Below, piece by piece: positions 16,914-26,592 of a stretch of DNA of 64,000 bases. The DNA is from Bacteroidota bacterium (lineage in GTDB: Bacteria > Bacteroidota > Bacteroidia > Chitinophagales > BACL12), in NCBI GenBank assembly GCA_016706255.1, contig JADJJZ010000003.1:778501-842500 (forward strand). Direction: 5' to 3'. Position numbers and translations under genes: made by a program. Below the pieces are notes generated by a model. The model had not been told where the DNA came from. It worked only from the letters and a program-made list of their open reading frames with translations, and made no database searches. Position 1 is the stretch's first letter; the number at the start of each line of letters is the position of its first letter.

Positions 16914-18233
16914 TTATTTCTTCCGGTTAAAAATAAATTGCATCACAAAGTATAAAGGTAAACCACCAATGAAAATCAGAAATCCATAAAACGATGACTC
17001 ACGGTCGCTGGTAATGGTGTTGTAGGTTACAAACAACAGTGTCGCAATAAATAATAATGGCACTACCGGAAAACCCTTCATTTTAAAACCATTATAATTA
17101 GCTGCAGATTTTTTTCTGAGTATAAATATTGCAGCTGCAGCGCTTGCCAAACTAATACTATCTATAAATAAAACATAGTTTACAATATTCTCAAAATCGC
17201 CGAGCAGAAATACGGATAATAACATTACAGCAATAAAAAAAGTTAGTCCGAATTGCTGAACTTGTGTTTTGGGATTAACAGATGCAAAAACCGGTGGCAA
17301 AATTTTATCTTCTGCCATGGCGTAGTAAACACGTGGGTTACTCATTACAGAAGTATTTAAGAAGCCCAAAACTGAGGTGAATAATACCACTGAAATAATC
17401 GTAGCGCCAACAGGACCAAATATTTTTTCAGCTAATGTGCTGGCAATTAATGGCGAAGTTTTCATTGCTTCAAATCCTATAACGTGCACATACGTGAAAT
17501 TTAATAAGAGATATAATACAATTACAATTCCCATACCTGTAAAAATTGCTCGCGGAATATTTTTATTGGGTTCTTCAACATCAGCACCAAAATTTACTGT
17601 TTGCTGATATCCGCCGTAGGTAAAAAATATAGAAATAAGTGCTACACCAAAAGCACCTATAAAATTAAAATCACCATTGTTGTTTACCAATATTGTATTT
17701 TCAGATGCTGGTTTTCCGAAAATGGCGAAACAAAACGCCGTAATCATCACGATTTTTAAAATGGATAAAAAGTTTTGTGTTCTGGCACCCATTTTAATAC
17801 CCAGAAAGTTGATGAAAAACAGAATCAGAATTATAACCTCTGCAATTATTTTTTGAATTTGCTCGGTATTTGATGCATCCGGAAAAATGATAGGTGTGAT
17901 ATATTCCGCTCCAATTAGTGCAACTCCTGCGCTGCTGCCTGCATTTATAATTACCTGACTCCAGTTGAGCATAAATGCGTAAGCCGGATGATAGGCATAG
18001 GAAAAAATTTTATAATAACCACCTGCAGCAGGTAATCGTGAGCCAATTTCTGCAAAAGTAAGTGCACCGCAAATAGATATAAATCCTCCAAAAATCCAGG
18101 CTGCAAAAAATATCCATTCACTACCTGCATTAGAAGCTACAACAGATGGGGTTCTGAATATGCCGACACCAATTACTAAACTCACCACTATCATGGTAAG
18201 GTCAAATCGTTTGAGTTTAGGTTGAATGGACAT
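16914..18233 (-). CDS. APC-family amino acid permease
   Basis: 439 residues, about twelve transmembrane helices. The first helix has the APC substrate-site break 'VIGVGIFRTPSVVASNAGS', and helix 6 contains 'FFTYGGYQQTVNFGADVEEP' with the conserved E-P pair. Proton- or exchange-driven amino acid uptake across the inner membrane is the family role; the substrate is not predictable. Its stop codon abuts the stop of the convergent glycosyltransferase with no bases between. Confidence 0.9.
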   Translation of the reverse strand: MSIQPKLKRFDLTMIVVSLVIGVGIFRTPSVVASNAGSEWIFFAAWIFGGFISICGALTFAEIGSRLPAAGGYYKIFSYAYHPAYAFMLNWSQVIINAGSSAGVALIGAEYITPIIFPDASNTEQIQKIIAEVIILILFFINFLGIKMGARTQNFLSILKIVMITAFCFAIFGKPASENTILVNNNGDFNFIGAFGVALISIFFTYGGYQQTVNFGADVEEPNKNIPRAIFTGMGIVIVLYLLLNFTYVHVIGFEAMKTSPLIASTLAEKIFGPVGATIISVVLFTSVLGFLNTSVMSNPRVYYAMAEDKILPPVFASVNPKTQVQQFGLTFFIAVMLLSVFLLGDFENIVNYVLFIDSISLASAAAAIFILRKKSAANYNGFKMKGFPVVPLLFIATLLFVTYNTITSDRESSFYGFLIFIGGLPLYFVMQFIFNRKK

Positions 18234-18274
18234 CCGGCAATAAAAATAACAAAATAATATTCAGGCAGGCAGAT

Positions 18275-19051
18275 TTAATAGTATACTTCTAATTTGCTCA
18301 AAGGCACTATCATATCCTTCCCGGCAAAACCGGCATTTCTTACAATAGCATGATTGTCATCCTTTAAATTTATAACCATCACCCAATACATTTTGTCAAA
18401 ATATAAAATATTACTCGGAACAATATCCTTACTTTGGGCGGCGCGAACACCATAAAAAACATCAGTATAATCTGCTGTACCCGTACCACTGTATTCGCTA
18501 TATTTTACATACACAAAATCATTTTGGGGTTTTACATCATCGGTAACTATTGCTTTGTAAGGTTCAAAGTCCCCGAATTGCCGGATAATCACTGAATCTC
18601 CCTTTTTTAATAAAGTTATATTTATCCAAGGTGCTTTATATAAAAATTTATCTGCTACCCATATTGTTTCACTAAAACGCCCTTCTCCAATTCGAACCTT
18701 GTAAGCATTGGTAATGATATTTTGAATTACACTATAGGCACTATTATAATAATATGTTTTATAATCTGCTGCAGTAACCCATTGCGTTAAATTAGAGCGT
18801 CCAACTTTTGACCCAATTAAATAAACGGTATCCGCTTTATCCTGAATTTCACATTCAATTTGAAATTCACCTGTTGTATCAACTATGGCAACCTTATCAT
18901 TTATTTTTATTTCAAAAGGTATAACATCAGGCCTTGGCAACAAGTTATCTAAATAAATCACCGGGTCTTTGTCAGCATACGCCTGACTATCAAACTTACA
19001 AGCTTGAATTAAATACATATTTACTAAAAGCAGTAATAAAAATTTACGCAT
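18275..19051 (-). CDS. Predicted lipoprotein of unknown function
   Basis: 258 residues from ATG 19051 (MRKFLLLLLVNMYLIQAC): a lipoprotein signal with lipobox LIQAC and Cys18 as the lipidated residue. A start further upstream at the TTG 19069 is unlikely because that TTG lies inside the promoter box. The mature protein is beta-rich ('DTVYLIGSKVGRSNLTQW', 'NDFVYVKYSEYSGTGTADY'); no family is recognised. It sits between a permease and icd with its own promoter. Confidence 0.75.
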   Translation of the reverse strand: MRKFLLLLLVNMYLIQACKFDSQAYADKDPVIYLDNLLPRPDVIPFEIKINDKVAIVDTTGEFQIECEIQDKADTVYLIGSKVGRSNLTQWVTAADYKTYYYNSAYSVIQNIITNAYKVRIGEGRFSETIWVADKFLYKAPWINITLLKKGDSVIIRQFGDFEPYKAIVTDDVKPQNDFVYVKYSEYSGTGTADYTDVFYGVRAAQSKDIVPSNILYFDKMYWVMVINLKDDNHAIVRNAGFAGKDMIVPLSKLEVYY

Positions 19052-19066
19052 GTGTAATCTGTTATT

Positions 19067-19074
19067 CAAATATA
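19067..19074 (-). promoter_or_regulatory. -7 promoter box for the lipoprotein gene
   Basis: The minus strand reads TATATTTG, an exact TAnnTTTG match, 15 bases before ATG 19051. It supports that ATG over the upstream in-frame TTG at 19069. Confidence 0.55.
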
Positions 19075-19103
19075 CTAAATCATAATTAAGTTGTGCGTGG
19101 GCA

Positions 19104-19132
19104 TAAAAAAAGAGCCTGTGAGAGGCTCTTTT
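19104..19132 (-). terminator. Intrinsic terminator of icd
   Basis: A perfect 10-bp stem (AAAAGAGCCT / AGGCTCTTTT, 5-base loop) followed on the minus strand by a T-run. It lies 22 bases after the icd stop. Confidence 0.9.
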
Positions 19133-19153
19133 AAAATATAATGTGCTGTTAAA

Positions 19154-20455
19154 TTACATGTGACTGATTATTTCATTACCAAACTCGCTGCATTTAAGCA
19201 TCGTAGCGCCTTCCATCTGACGGTGGAAATCGTAAGTAACACGTTTAGCGGCAATAGCTTTTTCCATACCTTTAATAATAAGGTCGTTTGCTTCCTGCCA
19301 GCCTAAATATTCAAACATCATACAACCACTTAAAATAACTGAACCCGGATTTACTTTATCCTGATTAGCATATTTAGGTGCTGTACCATGTGTAGCTTCA
19401 AATATTGCATGACCACTCACATAATTAATGTTGGCACCGGGAGCAATTCCAATACCACCAACCTGAGCAGCAAGTGCATCACTTAAATAATCGCCATTTA
19501 AATTTAATGTTGCAATAACATCAAATTCATCAGGACGTGTTAATACTTGTTGTAAAGTAATATCAGCAATTGAATCTTTAATTACAATGCCGGCACCAGG
19601 TTTTCCTTCCGGAATAACACACCATGGTCCGCCATCAATTTCAACTGCACCAAAAAATTCTTTAGCTACCTGATATCCCCAATCTCTGAAACCACCTTCA
19701 GTAAATTTCATGATATTTCCTTTGTGCACAAGGTTTACACTTTTGCGGTTATTTTTAATTGCATAATCGATCGCTGCATAAACCAAACGTTCAGTTCCAA
19801 GGTAACTTACCGGTTTAATACCAATACCAACCATGGTGTCGATATCGCGGAAAGGCATACCAACTGATGTTAAATCTTTTTGCCACGCATCCGCTTTTTC
19901 TTTTGAACCAAAACGAATTTTATCGAAATCTTTTGGAGAATTTTCTTTCAGCCAGCTTAAAAATTTAGTTGCTAACTCGCCATTTCCCTGCCAATCGATA
20001 CCGGCATAAATATCTTCAGTGTTTTCACGGTAAATTACCATGTCCACTTTTTCAGGAGCTTTAACCGGTGAAGGAACACCCTGAAAATAACGCACCGGGC
20101 GTAAACACACATATAAATCAAGAATTTGACGTAAAGCCACGTTTAATGAGCGGATACCACCACCAACCGGAGTGGTAAGCGGACCTTTAATACCTACTAA
20201 ATATTCACGGAATGCATCCAAAGTTGCATCCGGTAACCAACTGCCGGTCTGATTAAATGATTTTTCACCTGCAAGCACTTCCATCCATTCAATCTTGCGT
20301 TTTCCACCGTATGCCTTTGCTACTGCAGCATCGAATACGCGAACTGAAGCCGCCCAAATATCAGCGCCAGTGCCATCACCTTCTATAAATGGAATAATCG
20401 GATTGTCCGGAACGTTTAATTTGCCATTGGCAATTGTAATTTTTTGACCACTCAT
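19154..20455 (-). CDS. icd: NADP-dependent isocitrate dehydrogenase
   Basis: Converts isocitrate to 2-oxoglutarate and CO2 with NADP in the TCA cycle. The 433-residue length fits the bacterial homodimeric type. Visible motifs are 'IPFIEGDGTGADIW', the substrate loop 'GGGIRSLNVALRQ' with the regulatory Ser, 'VIYRENTEDIYAGI', 'LVHKGNIMKFTEGGF', 'ADITLQQVL' and the cofactor region 'EATHGTAPKYANQDKVNPGS' (His-Gly-Thr-Ala-Pro-Lys). The gene is monocistronic, with a well-formed promoter at one end and a terminator at the other. Confidence 0.97.
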   Translation of the reverse strand: MSGQKITIANGKLNVPDNPIIPFIEGDGTGADIWAASVRVFDAAVAKAYGGKRKIEWMEVLAGEKSFNQTGSWLPDATLDAFREYLVGIKGPLTTPVGGGIRSLNVALRQILDLYVCLRPVRYFQGVPSPVKAPEKVDMVIYRENTEDIYAGIDWQGNGELATKFLSWLKENSPKDFDKIRFGSKEKADAWQKDLTSVGMPFRDIDTMVGIGIKPVSYLGTERLVYAAIDYAIKNNRKSVNLVHKGNIMKFTEGGFRDWGYQVAKEFFGAVEIDGGPWCVIPEGKPGAGIVIKDSIADITLQQVLTRPDEFDVIATLNLNGDYLSDALAAQVGGIGIAPGANINYVSGHAIFEATHGTAPKYANQDKVNPGSVILSGCMMFEYLGWQEANDLIIKGMEKAIAAKRVTYDFHRQMEGATMLKCSEFGNEIISHM

Positions 20456-20481
20456 TGTTGTTTAATTTTTTAATTTGACCG

Positions 20482-20511
20482 CAAAGATACGACTAAGAGG
20501 GGAGTAGACAA
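20482..20511 (-). promoter_or_regulatory. Bacteroidota promoter of icd
   Basis: On the minus strand, TTG (20511-20509), a 19-base spacer and TATCTTTG (20489-20482): exact matches to both consensus elements at canonical spacing, 26 bases before the icd start. Confidence 0.75.
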
Positions 20512-20591
20512 GGCATTTTTTAATTCAAACTTACCTTTTCACACAATGGGCAGAAGCGCTTACATTTCAAACTTTTGCTTATTCTTACAGT

Positions 20592-22028
20592 ATGAACAAA
20601 CAACCGGAGTTAAAACGCGTTTTGGGATTGAGCACTGCCATATTATTGGTAATCAGCTCAATGATTGGCAGCGGCGTATTCAAAAAAATTGCTCCCATGA
20701 GCAGTGCGCTTATGGACAATCAACTCATTTTACTGGCCTGGATATTAGCAGGTGTGGTATCCATGTTCGGGGTATTTACTTATGCAGGTCTTGCATCGCT
20801 TACTGAAGAAGGGGGCGGACAATTCGAATACTTCAGAATTATTTATGGTAAATTTTTCGGGTTTTTGTTTGGATGGACATGTTTCACGGTTATTCAATCG
20901 GCTTCCATAGCTTCTATTGCTTATGTATTTGCAGAATCGGTAAATAATTTGGTGCATTTTAAGCTGCCGTTAGATGCTTATAAAGATATTAATATTGGAG
21001 AATTTATTTATCCGTTTGCGAATTCAGGGGTTAAAATTTTTACTATCGCAACTATAATTGCACTTACCGTAATTAATTATTTTGGCGTAAAAAAAGGCGG
21101 ACTCATTAATGATATTTTTTCGTGGGCGAAAATTGGCGGCATACTTTTTCTCATATTTACCGGTTTCATTTTATATGGCAATTCAGATCAGGTTGCTGCT
21201 GAAAATAGTTTATTAGTTAAACCCGCAGATTTTAATTTAATATCCGGTTTATTTACTGCCATGCTTGCTGCTTTTTGGGCTTATGATGGTTGGGTGAATT
21301 TATCTTATATGGGTGGAGAAGTAATTAATCCAAAACGCAATATCCCGATTGCAATTGTTGGTGGAACTGCTGTGGTTATGATTTTATATACGCTCGTAAA
21401 TATTGTTTATTTGCGTGTTTTACCGGTGCAAACTTTTATTGATATTGATAATGCCGGAAATAAAATTGCAGCAGCAGAAGTAGCACAATCTATTTTACCC
21501 GGAATTGGATATACCTTATTATCAGTATTAATTATGTTATGTACGTTTGGAGCAACAAATGCCAGTTTAATGTCATCACCGCGTATATATCATCAAATGG
21601 CAAAACAAAAATTATTTTTTAAAGGTTTTGGCGCAACACATCCTAAATATCAAACTCCTCATAAGTCATTAATTTATCAAATGTTATGGAGTAGCGTGCT
21701 GGTTGTTTCCGGAACATTTGATCAGCTTACCGATATGCTCATATTTGCTTCCTTTATTGCTTATGGCAGCGGCGCCGCAGGTTTATTATATATGAAAATG
21801 AAAGGAAAATTAGTAACTAATCCTGAAGATGGAACTACGCAACGCATTAAAATAACGGCTAAAGTTATTGGTTATCCAGTAATTCCCGTTTTATTTTTAT
21901 TAGTTGCAATCGGACTTGTTTTTAACACATTACTTACAATGCCTAATGAAAGTATGGTTGGATTAAGCTTTATTGCAATAGGTATTCCGGTTTATTACCT
22001 TGTAAAAAAACAACACGCTGCTAAATGA
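20592..22028 (+). CDS. APC-family amino acid permease (LAT-like)
   Basis: 478 residues with about twelve transmembrane helices. The first helix contains 'SSMIGSGVFKKIAPMSS', the unwound substrate site of APC transporters, and helix 6 'AFWAYDGWVNLSYMGGEVIN' is typical of the LAT-like branch, with the conserved Glu-Val and Pro. It imports or exchanges amino acids at the inner membrane; the substrate is not predictable. It is only loosely similar to the permease at 16914. Divergent from icd with 136 bases between; a terminator follows. Confidence 0.9.
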   Translation: MNKQPELKRVLGLSTAILLVISSMIGSGVFKKIAPMSSALMDNQLILLAWILAGVVSMFGVFTYAGLASLTEEGGGQFEYFRIIYGKFFGFLFGWTCFTVIQSASIASIAYVFAESVNNLVHFKLPLDAYKDINIGEFIYPFANSGVKIFTIATIIALTVINYFGVKKGGLINDIFSWAKIGGILFLIFTGFILYGNSDQVAAENSLLVKPADFNLISGLFTAMLAAFWAYDGWVNLSYMGGEVINPKRNIPIAIVGGTAVVMILYTLVNIVYLRVLPVQTFIDIDNAGNKIAAAEVAQSILPGIGYTLLSVLIMLCTFGATNASLMSSPRIYHQMAKQKLFFKGFGATHPKYQTPHKSLIYQMLWSSVLVVSGTFDQLTDMLIFASFIAYGSGAAGLLYMKMKGKLVTNPEDGTTQRIKITAKVIGYPVIPVLFLLVAIGLVFNTLLTMPNESMVGLSFIAIGIPVYYLVKKQHAAK

Positions 22029-22070
22029 TAGCTTTTAATTGAACTTAATTTGGAAATAATATAAAATAAG

Positions 22071-22101
22071 AAAGGAGCCCCAAGCGGAGCTCCTTTTCTT
22101 T
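22071..22101 (+). terminator. Intrinsic terminator of the LAT-like permease
   Basis: Stem AAAGGAGC / GCTCCTTT around a 10-base loop (22071-22096) followed by TTCTTT. It may also serve the convergent lipoprotein gene. Confidence 0.75.
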
Positions 22102-22135
22102 AGATAATACTTCTCTTAACAGCCATTCAGAAGTA

Positions 22136-23032
22136 TTAATCTGTCAGCACAACCAGAAACTTAGAGGTTTTCCAGAACGCATCCGGATTTTCAATAACTA
22201 ATTCCTCAATTGTTTTATCACCTTCAACCAAAGTATATGAATCGGTTGCATGTGTTGTAATTACTTTTGCACTTTTTGAATTGATAGATAATTCTTTGAA
22301 TTTACGAATATCTATTTTAGTAAATGCACTTGCATCGAAGTTATTAACTAATTCTTTGTTCGCTCCGATTCCGATAAATCCACCTTCTTTATCTACTACA
22401 CCTAATTCTTTTAATTCTTTATACGTACCGGCAATGTAATATGCAGTGTTTAAATCATCAGTCTGCTTAGAAATTACTTCAGCCTGTTGCGTATTTTGAG
22501 ATTCTAATTCTTGTTTTTGAACTGTAATGGTACTTAAATCGGTAGATAAAGTTGCAATTTGATAATTTGCTTTTTCCAATTCAGTTTTTAATGCTAATAA
22601 ATCAGATTCTTTTTGAGCTAATTGTTCGTTCAGTAAAGCAACTTTTTGATCTAATTCTTTAATTTTTAAACTGCTGCCTTTGCTTTTGCGATTTAACTCT
22701 TCAACTAAAGTTTTGTTTTTCTGAATTAATTCGTTTAACGTATTAATGTTAGCCAGAATATCCTGTTTTTGTTGATCTTTGCTGCGACCTTCTGTAGTTA
22801 AATTGGCATCTATTAAACCTTCGGTTCTTTTGATTTCGATAAGGTTTGAATCGATTTCATTCATCATACCCATATAGTCACCAATTTCATTCAGTGCGGC
22901 ATCCCAACCTTGTTTATATTCTGCGCTTTTGCCTTGGAGGTCTGCGTTTTGTTTTTCCAGATCATCAATTTTTCCCTGGTTACATGCAAACATGAGTGGC
23001 GTGAAGCTGAAAATTAAAAGATACTTTTTCAT
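22136..23032 (-). CDS. Coiled-coil lipoprotein
   Basis: 298 residues. A lipoprotein signal (MKKYLLIFSFTPLMFAC, lipidated Cys17) is followed by a long coiled coil from about residue 22 to 195 with dense Glu/Lys/Leu heptads ('LNRKSKGSSLKIKELDQK', 'LLALKTELEKANYQIATL'). A globular C-terminal domain of about 90 residues follows ('AYYIAGTYKELKELGVVDKE', 'FKELSINSKSAKVITTH'). It is anchored to an envelope membrane; the function is unknown. The pattern recalls other Bacteroidota coiled-coil lipoproteins. Its own promoter may lie at 23128-23135 (TAGCTTTG on the minus strand). Confidence 0.8.
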   Translation of the reverse strand: MKKYLLIFSFTPLMFACNQGKIDDLEKQNADLQGKSAEYKQGWDAALNEIGDYMGMMNEIDSNLIEIKRTEGLIDANLTTEGRSKDQQKQDILANINTLNELIQKNKTLVEELNRKSKGSSLKIKELDQKVALLNEQLAQKESDLLALKTELEKANYQIATLSTDLSTITVQKQELESQNTQQAEVISKQTDDLNTAYYIAGTYKELKELGVVDKEGGFIGIGANKELVNNFDASAFTKIDIRKFKELSINSKSAKVITTHATDSYTLVEGDKTIEELVIENPDAFWKTSKFLVVLTD

Positions 23033-23208
23033 AATTTTAGATTTGTAAGTGTTTATTGAAAATAGTGAGCCAAAATTTCATTACGATGTAAAATGCAATA
23101 AAATCAAGGCTTTGTGTAATTAACCATCAAAGCTACACACTTATTTTATGTGGAATTAGTCCTCAACATGTGGAAAATATTATAGTGTGTTTTATATTTC
23201 CTACACTG

Positions 23209-23216
23209 TATCTTTG
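23209..23216 (+). promoter_or_regulatory. -7 promoter box of ruvB
   Basis: TATCTTTG is an exact TAnnTTTG match ending 7 bases before the GTG start, giving a very short or absent leader. Confidence 0.6.
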
Positions 23217-23223
23217 AACCGTA

Positions 23224-24252
23224 GTGAAAAATCCGAATTTAGATCCTTCAGATGAATTTATGTCGAGTTCCGAAAAGGAATTTGAAAAAGCGATGCGCCC
23301 GCAGGGTTTTTTCGAGTTTCAGGGGCAGGATAGAATCGTTGATAATCTAAAAGTATTTATTTCTGCAGCCAAACAACGCGGTGAAGCACTTGACCACGTA
23401 TTATTACATGGCCCTCCGGGTTTAGGTAAAACCACACTTTCATTTATTGTTGCCAATGAGCTGGGTGTAAATATGAAAATTACTTCCGGCCCGGTATTGG
23501 AAAAACCCGGCGACCTTGCGGGATTATTAACCAGCCTTGAAGAACGTGACGTATTATTTATAGATGAAATTCATCGCTTAAGCACCGTTGTTGAAGAATA
23601 TTTATATCAGGCAATGGAGGATTTTAAGATTGACATCATGATTGAAACCGGCCCTAACGCCCGTTCCATTCAAATTAATCTGAACCCTTTTACACTTGTT
23701 GGCGCAACTACCCGTTCGGGAATGCTGAGTGCACCATTGCGCTCCCGTTTCGGAATTACTTCCCGCATCGAATATTATGATGCCCTTACTTTACAAACTA
23801 TTGTTGAACGTTCAGCTAAAATTTTAAATACCGAAATAACGAAAGACGGTTCCTGGGAAATTGCCCGTCGCAGCCGCGGAACACCTCGTATTGCCAATAA
23901 CCTCCTGCGCAGAATCCGCGATTTTGCCCAGGTTAAAGGTAAAGGTATAATCAATGTTGAAATTGCCCGTTTTGGCCTTACTGCCCTAAATGTGGATGAG
24001 CATGGACTTGATGAAATGGATAACAGAATCCTGAGCGATATAATTGAAAAATTTTCAGGCGGTCCTGTGGGCTTAACTACTATTGCCACTGCTGTTGGTG
24101 AAGATTCAGGTACAATAGAAGAAGTTTATGAGCCATTCCTTATTCAGGAAGGTTACCTCAAACGCACACCTCGGGGTCGTGAAGCAACCGAAAAAGCCTA
24201 TAAACACCTCGGAAAGGTGCCACCCGGCAATAATTATAAACTTTTCGAGTAA
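23224..24252 (+). CDS. ruvB: Holliday junction branch-migration ATPase RuvB
   Basis: RuvB is the hexameric AAA+ motor that, with RuvA, drives branch migration of Holliday junctions in recombination repair. The 342 residues carry Walker A 'GPPGLGKTTLS', Walker B 'LFIDEIHRLS', sensor 'GATTRSGMLSAPLRSRFGI' with the arginine finger, and the C-terminal winged helix ('FLIQEGYLKRTPRGREATEK'). The start is GTG at 23224; the RuvB N-terminal pattern (LDPSDEF...LRPQ-like 'AMRPQGFFEFQGQ') begins right after it, so no residues are missing. ruvA and ruvC are not nearby. Confidence 0.97.
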   Translation: MKNPNLDPSDEFMSSSEKEFEKAMRPQGFFEFQGQDRIVDNLKVFISAAKQRGEALDHVLLHGPPGLGKTTLSFIVANELGVNMKITSGPVLEKPGDLAGLLTSLEERDVLFIDEIHRLSTVVEEYLYQAMEDFKIDIMIETGPNARSIQINLNPFTLVGATTRSGMLSAPLRSRFGITSRIEYYDALTLQTIVERSAKILNTEITKDGSWEIARRSRGTPRIANNLLRRIRDFAQVKGKGIINVEIARFGLTALNVDEHGLDEMDNRILSDIIEKFSGGPVGLTTIATAVGEDSGTIEEVYEPFLIQEGYLKRTPRGREATEKAYKHLGKVPPGNNYKLFE

Positions 24253-24318
24253 CACTTAAACATCCTTTTTCCGTTAAGTTTCGTCTTGTATTAAGCAGTC
24301 CAAGGCATTTTTATTTAA

Positions 24319-24326
24319 TATCTTTG
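24319..24326 (+). promoter_or_regulatory. -7 promoter box of the T9SS protein at 24372
   Basis: TATCTTTG is an exact TAnnTTTG match 45 bases before the ATG. Confidence 0.55.
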
Positions 24327-24371
24327 CATATAAATACCCTTTATAACACACAAAAAAAGCGCACTTTATAA

Positions 24372-25697
24372 ATGAAACTATCAAAATTTTTAGCAGTTGC
24401 ACTTATTGCAGCATTACCCGTTGTTACGCATGCGCAAGCAAATTGTGATGCGCCTAACACAGGCCTCGTTCCTTTTCTTGACCTGCAAACAGGTTACTAC
24501 ATGGGTTATCAGGCGGGTTTATATCCCGGTGGAACTAACGTATTATCAGGTTCGCATCTGAAAAGTGGAAAAACCATTGCTAAAGGCATAAAACCTTTGG
24601 ATGGCGACGGTAACGTAAATTTTGGTGATGGCGTTGTGCTCGTTGCCGGTTTCGGTCCGTCTGTTCCCGGTCACATTTACGGCAAATTTGTTGAACACGT
24701 GAGAACACCGTCGGTAAGTTATGATTTAAATCCATGTATGGATGGTATCAACCTTTGTGTTGGCGGAAAAGATATTGGTTACGCAACCGACGACTCTACT
24801 GAAGTTGATTACTGGGAATTATTAGTGCAGAAAGTATATGATGTTGGATATACACCTGAACAGGTGCAAATAGGATGGATGTACTTTAATGCGAAGGGCT
24901 TAACCGTACCACCGGTTTTTCCTGACAAAGCACTTGAAACAAAAGAACTGGATATTGAATTTATTAATAAGGCAAAAGAATATTTTCCGAATTTGAAAAT
25001 CGTGTATTGGAGTTCTCGCCATTTTGGTGGATATGCTGATACAACAATTGTTGAATATTATTCATTAGCTGAACCAACATCTTATCAAAATAGCTGGACC
25101 GTAAAATGGTTAATAGAAGCACAAATAAATGGTGCCGATCCTCGCCTGCAATACAAAGGTGCAAATCCTAAAGCTCCATATATTATGTGGGGACCAAATT
25201 TTTGGTGCGATGGTGATATCAGAAGAATGTATGATGACCAAAAGTATGTTTGTAATTTATCATTCGACCCGGATGATGGTTACCACTTAAGTGATCAACA
25301 AGACAGTAAAGATGCTTTGGATATTTTAGATGTTATGTATTACGGTGAAGTAGGAAAACAATTCGCTAAAAATAGTCCAACATGGTCTAGTTGTGTGCCT
25401 TGGCTCGATACTTTAGCAGGATTGCGCAAACCGGAAGAAGTTGCAGAAATATTTGACTATATGAAAATTTCACCAAATCCGGGTCACGATGAATTTTATA
25501 TTAGTCTGCCAAATGAAACCAGCGCAGCTTATATCACCATTTATAATGAATTAGGCATTGTGGTAGATGAATTTATACATGAAGAAAGTTTTTCTACAGA
25601 AGTATTAATCGACATGAGTGGTAAACCAACCGGAATGTATTTCGCTAAAGTAATGATGGAAAATAAAATTACGACTTTACGATTTATTCGAAATTAA
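24372..25697 (+). CDS. Secreted T9SS type-A cargo protein, unknown function
   Basis: 441 residues: a signal peptide (MKLSKFLAVALIAALPVVTHA), a central domain of about 330 residues and a T9SS type-A sorting domain at the end ('KISPNPGHDEFYISL', 'KPTGMYFAKVMMENK'). The central part has several Cys and Trp/Tyr-rich stretches ('YYMGYQAGLYPGG', 'VYWSSRHFGGYADTT', 'GPNFWCDGDIRRMYD'); the motif 'GFGPSVPGHIYGKF' might belong to a hydrolase fold, but I cannot assign it. It is exported through Sec, then across the outer membrane by T9SS, with the C-terminal domain removed or lipid-linked. Confidence 0.85.
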   Translation: MKLSKFLAVALIAALPVVTHAQANCDAPNTGLVPFLDLQTGYYMGYQAGLYPGGTNVLSGSHLKSGKTIAKGIKPLDGDGNVNFGDGVVLVAGFGPSVPGHIYGKFVEHVRTPSVSYDLNPCMDGINLCVGGKDIGYATDDSTEVDYWELLVQKVYDVGYTPEQVQIGWMYFNAKGLTVPPVFPDKALETKELDIEFINKAKEYFPNLKIVYWSSRHFGGYADTTIVEYYSLAEPTSYQNSWTVKWLIEAQINGADPRLQYKGANPKAPYIMWGPNFWCDGDIRRMYDDQKYVCNLSFDPDDGYHLSDQQDSKDALDILDVMYYGEVGKQFAKNSPTWSSCVPWLDTLAGLRKPEEVAEIFDYMKISPNPGHDEFYISLPNETSAAYITIYNELGIVVDEFIHEESFSTEVLIDMSGKPTGMYFAKVMMENKITTLRFIRN

Positions 25698-25719
25698 TTT
25701 TCCTTAAATTATATTATTC

Positions 25720-25753
25720 AACGGCTGTCTGTATTAGGCGGCCGTTTTTTTTT
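25720..25753 (+). terminator. Intrinsic terminator of the T9SS protein
   Basis: AACGGC / GCCGTT arms with a partly paired 15-base interior, followed by T9. Confidence 0.8.
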
Positions 25754-25890
25754 GGGGGTAGATGGTTGTATATACGTTACCGGGGCCTTATAGTAAACAT
25801 CAACATCAATTCAGCCTGAAATAAATTGGTAATGAATAGTTGTATATAATGCGGATTGAAATAATTTAAAACAGATAATTAAATATTTTT

Positions 25891-26511
25891 TTAGAAATAA
25901 TAAACACCTCGTACTGTAACTAATCGATTAATTAAACCAACCACTTGTGGATTTGCTGAGGCGCCTACAGTAGTTATGGAACCCTGATATCGTGCATTTA
26001 CACCCCAGTGTTTTTTCTCCCCAATTAAAAAAGTACCGCCAACAATATAACTGAGCTCATCATCATAAAGTGCACCTTCAATATTTTGTTCTATACCATT
26101 TATTTCTTCTCTCGAATTTATTAATCGCCCATACGATAAACCTGCCTGAAAAAGTAATCTGTTTTTATCATTGTAATTTGCAAGTATTGGTACTTCAGCA
26201 TAATCCATCACCAATAAAAAAGTATTAAAATTATTGGCATTCGGTTTTGTTTTTGCTCCTTTTTGTGAGTAAAGCAATTCTAAACTTGCACTCCAGTTTG
26301 GTGAAAAATTTACATGCACAATTGGTCCGATATTTACCCCCAATTTGTTAAATCCCGCCAAATCATCACCATCAACCTGCGAAAAATTAACCCCCAGGCT
26401 TAATCCTGCGTCAAATAAATGAAATTCGCTGTCATTAGGATCACCTGCATTTATTTGTGCTTCAGCTACCGAAAACCCCGCCAAAATGGCAATTAAAATA
26501 ATTATCCTCAT
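25891..26511 (-). CDS. Outer-membrane beta-barrel protein (PorT-like fold)
   Basis: 206 residues with a signal peptide (MRIIILIAILAGFSVAEA) and alternating hydrophobic/polar strands ending in aromatic residues ('LGVNFSQVDGDDLAGFN', 'WSASLELLYSQKGAK', 'RLLFQAGLSYGRLI', 'GVYYF' at the end). The C-terminal Phe is typical of outer-membrane barrels recognised by the Bam complex. It most resembles the broad Bacteroidota 'outer membrane beta-barrel' family; the ligand is unknown. It is convergent with the T9SS protein and divergent from the gene at 26593. Confidence 0.8.
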   Translation of the reverse strand: MRIIILIAILAGFSVAEAQINAGDPNDSEFHLFDAGLSLGVNFSQVDGDDLAGFNKLGVNIGPIVHVNFSPNWSASLELLYSQKGAKTKPNANNFNTFLLVMDYAEVPILANYNDKNRLLFQAGLSYGRLINSREEINGIEQNIEGALYDDELSYIVGGTFLIGEKKHWGVNARYQGSITTVGASANPQVVGLINRLVTVRGVYYF

Positions 26512-26553
26512 TTTATGTGCATTACTTGTTTTTTATTCCCAGACTGCCCCGCC

Positions 26554-26561
26554 TAACTTTG
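26554..26561 (+). promoter_or_regulatory. -7 promoter box of the 26593 operon
   Basis: TAACTTTG is an exact TAnnTTTG match 32 bases before the ATG at 26593. Confidence 0.5.
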
Positions 26562-26592
26562 GCGTTACATATTGCAAATAACGTAAATAATA

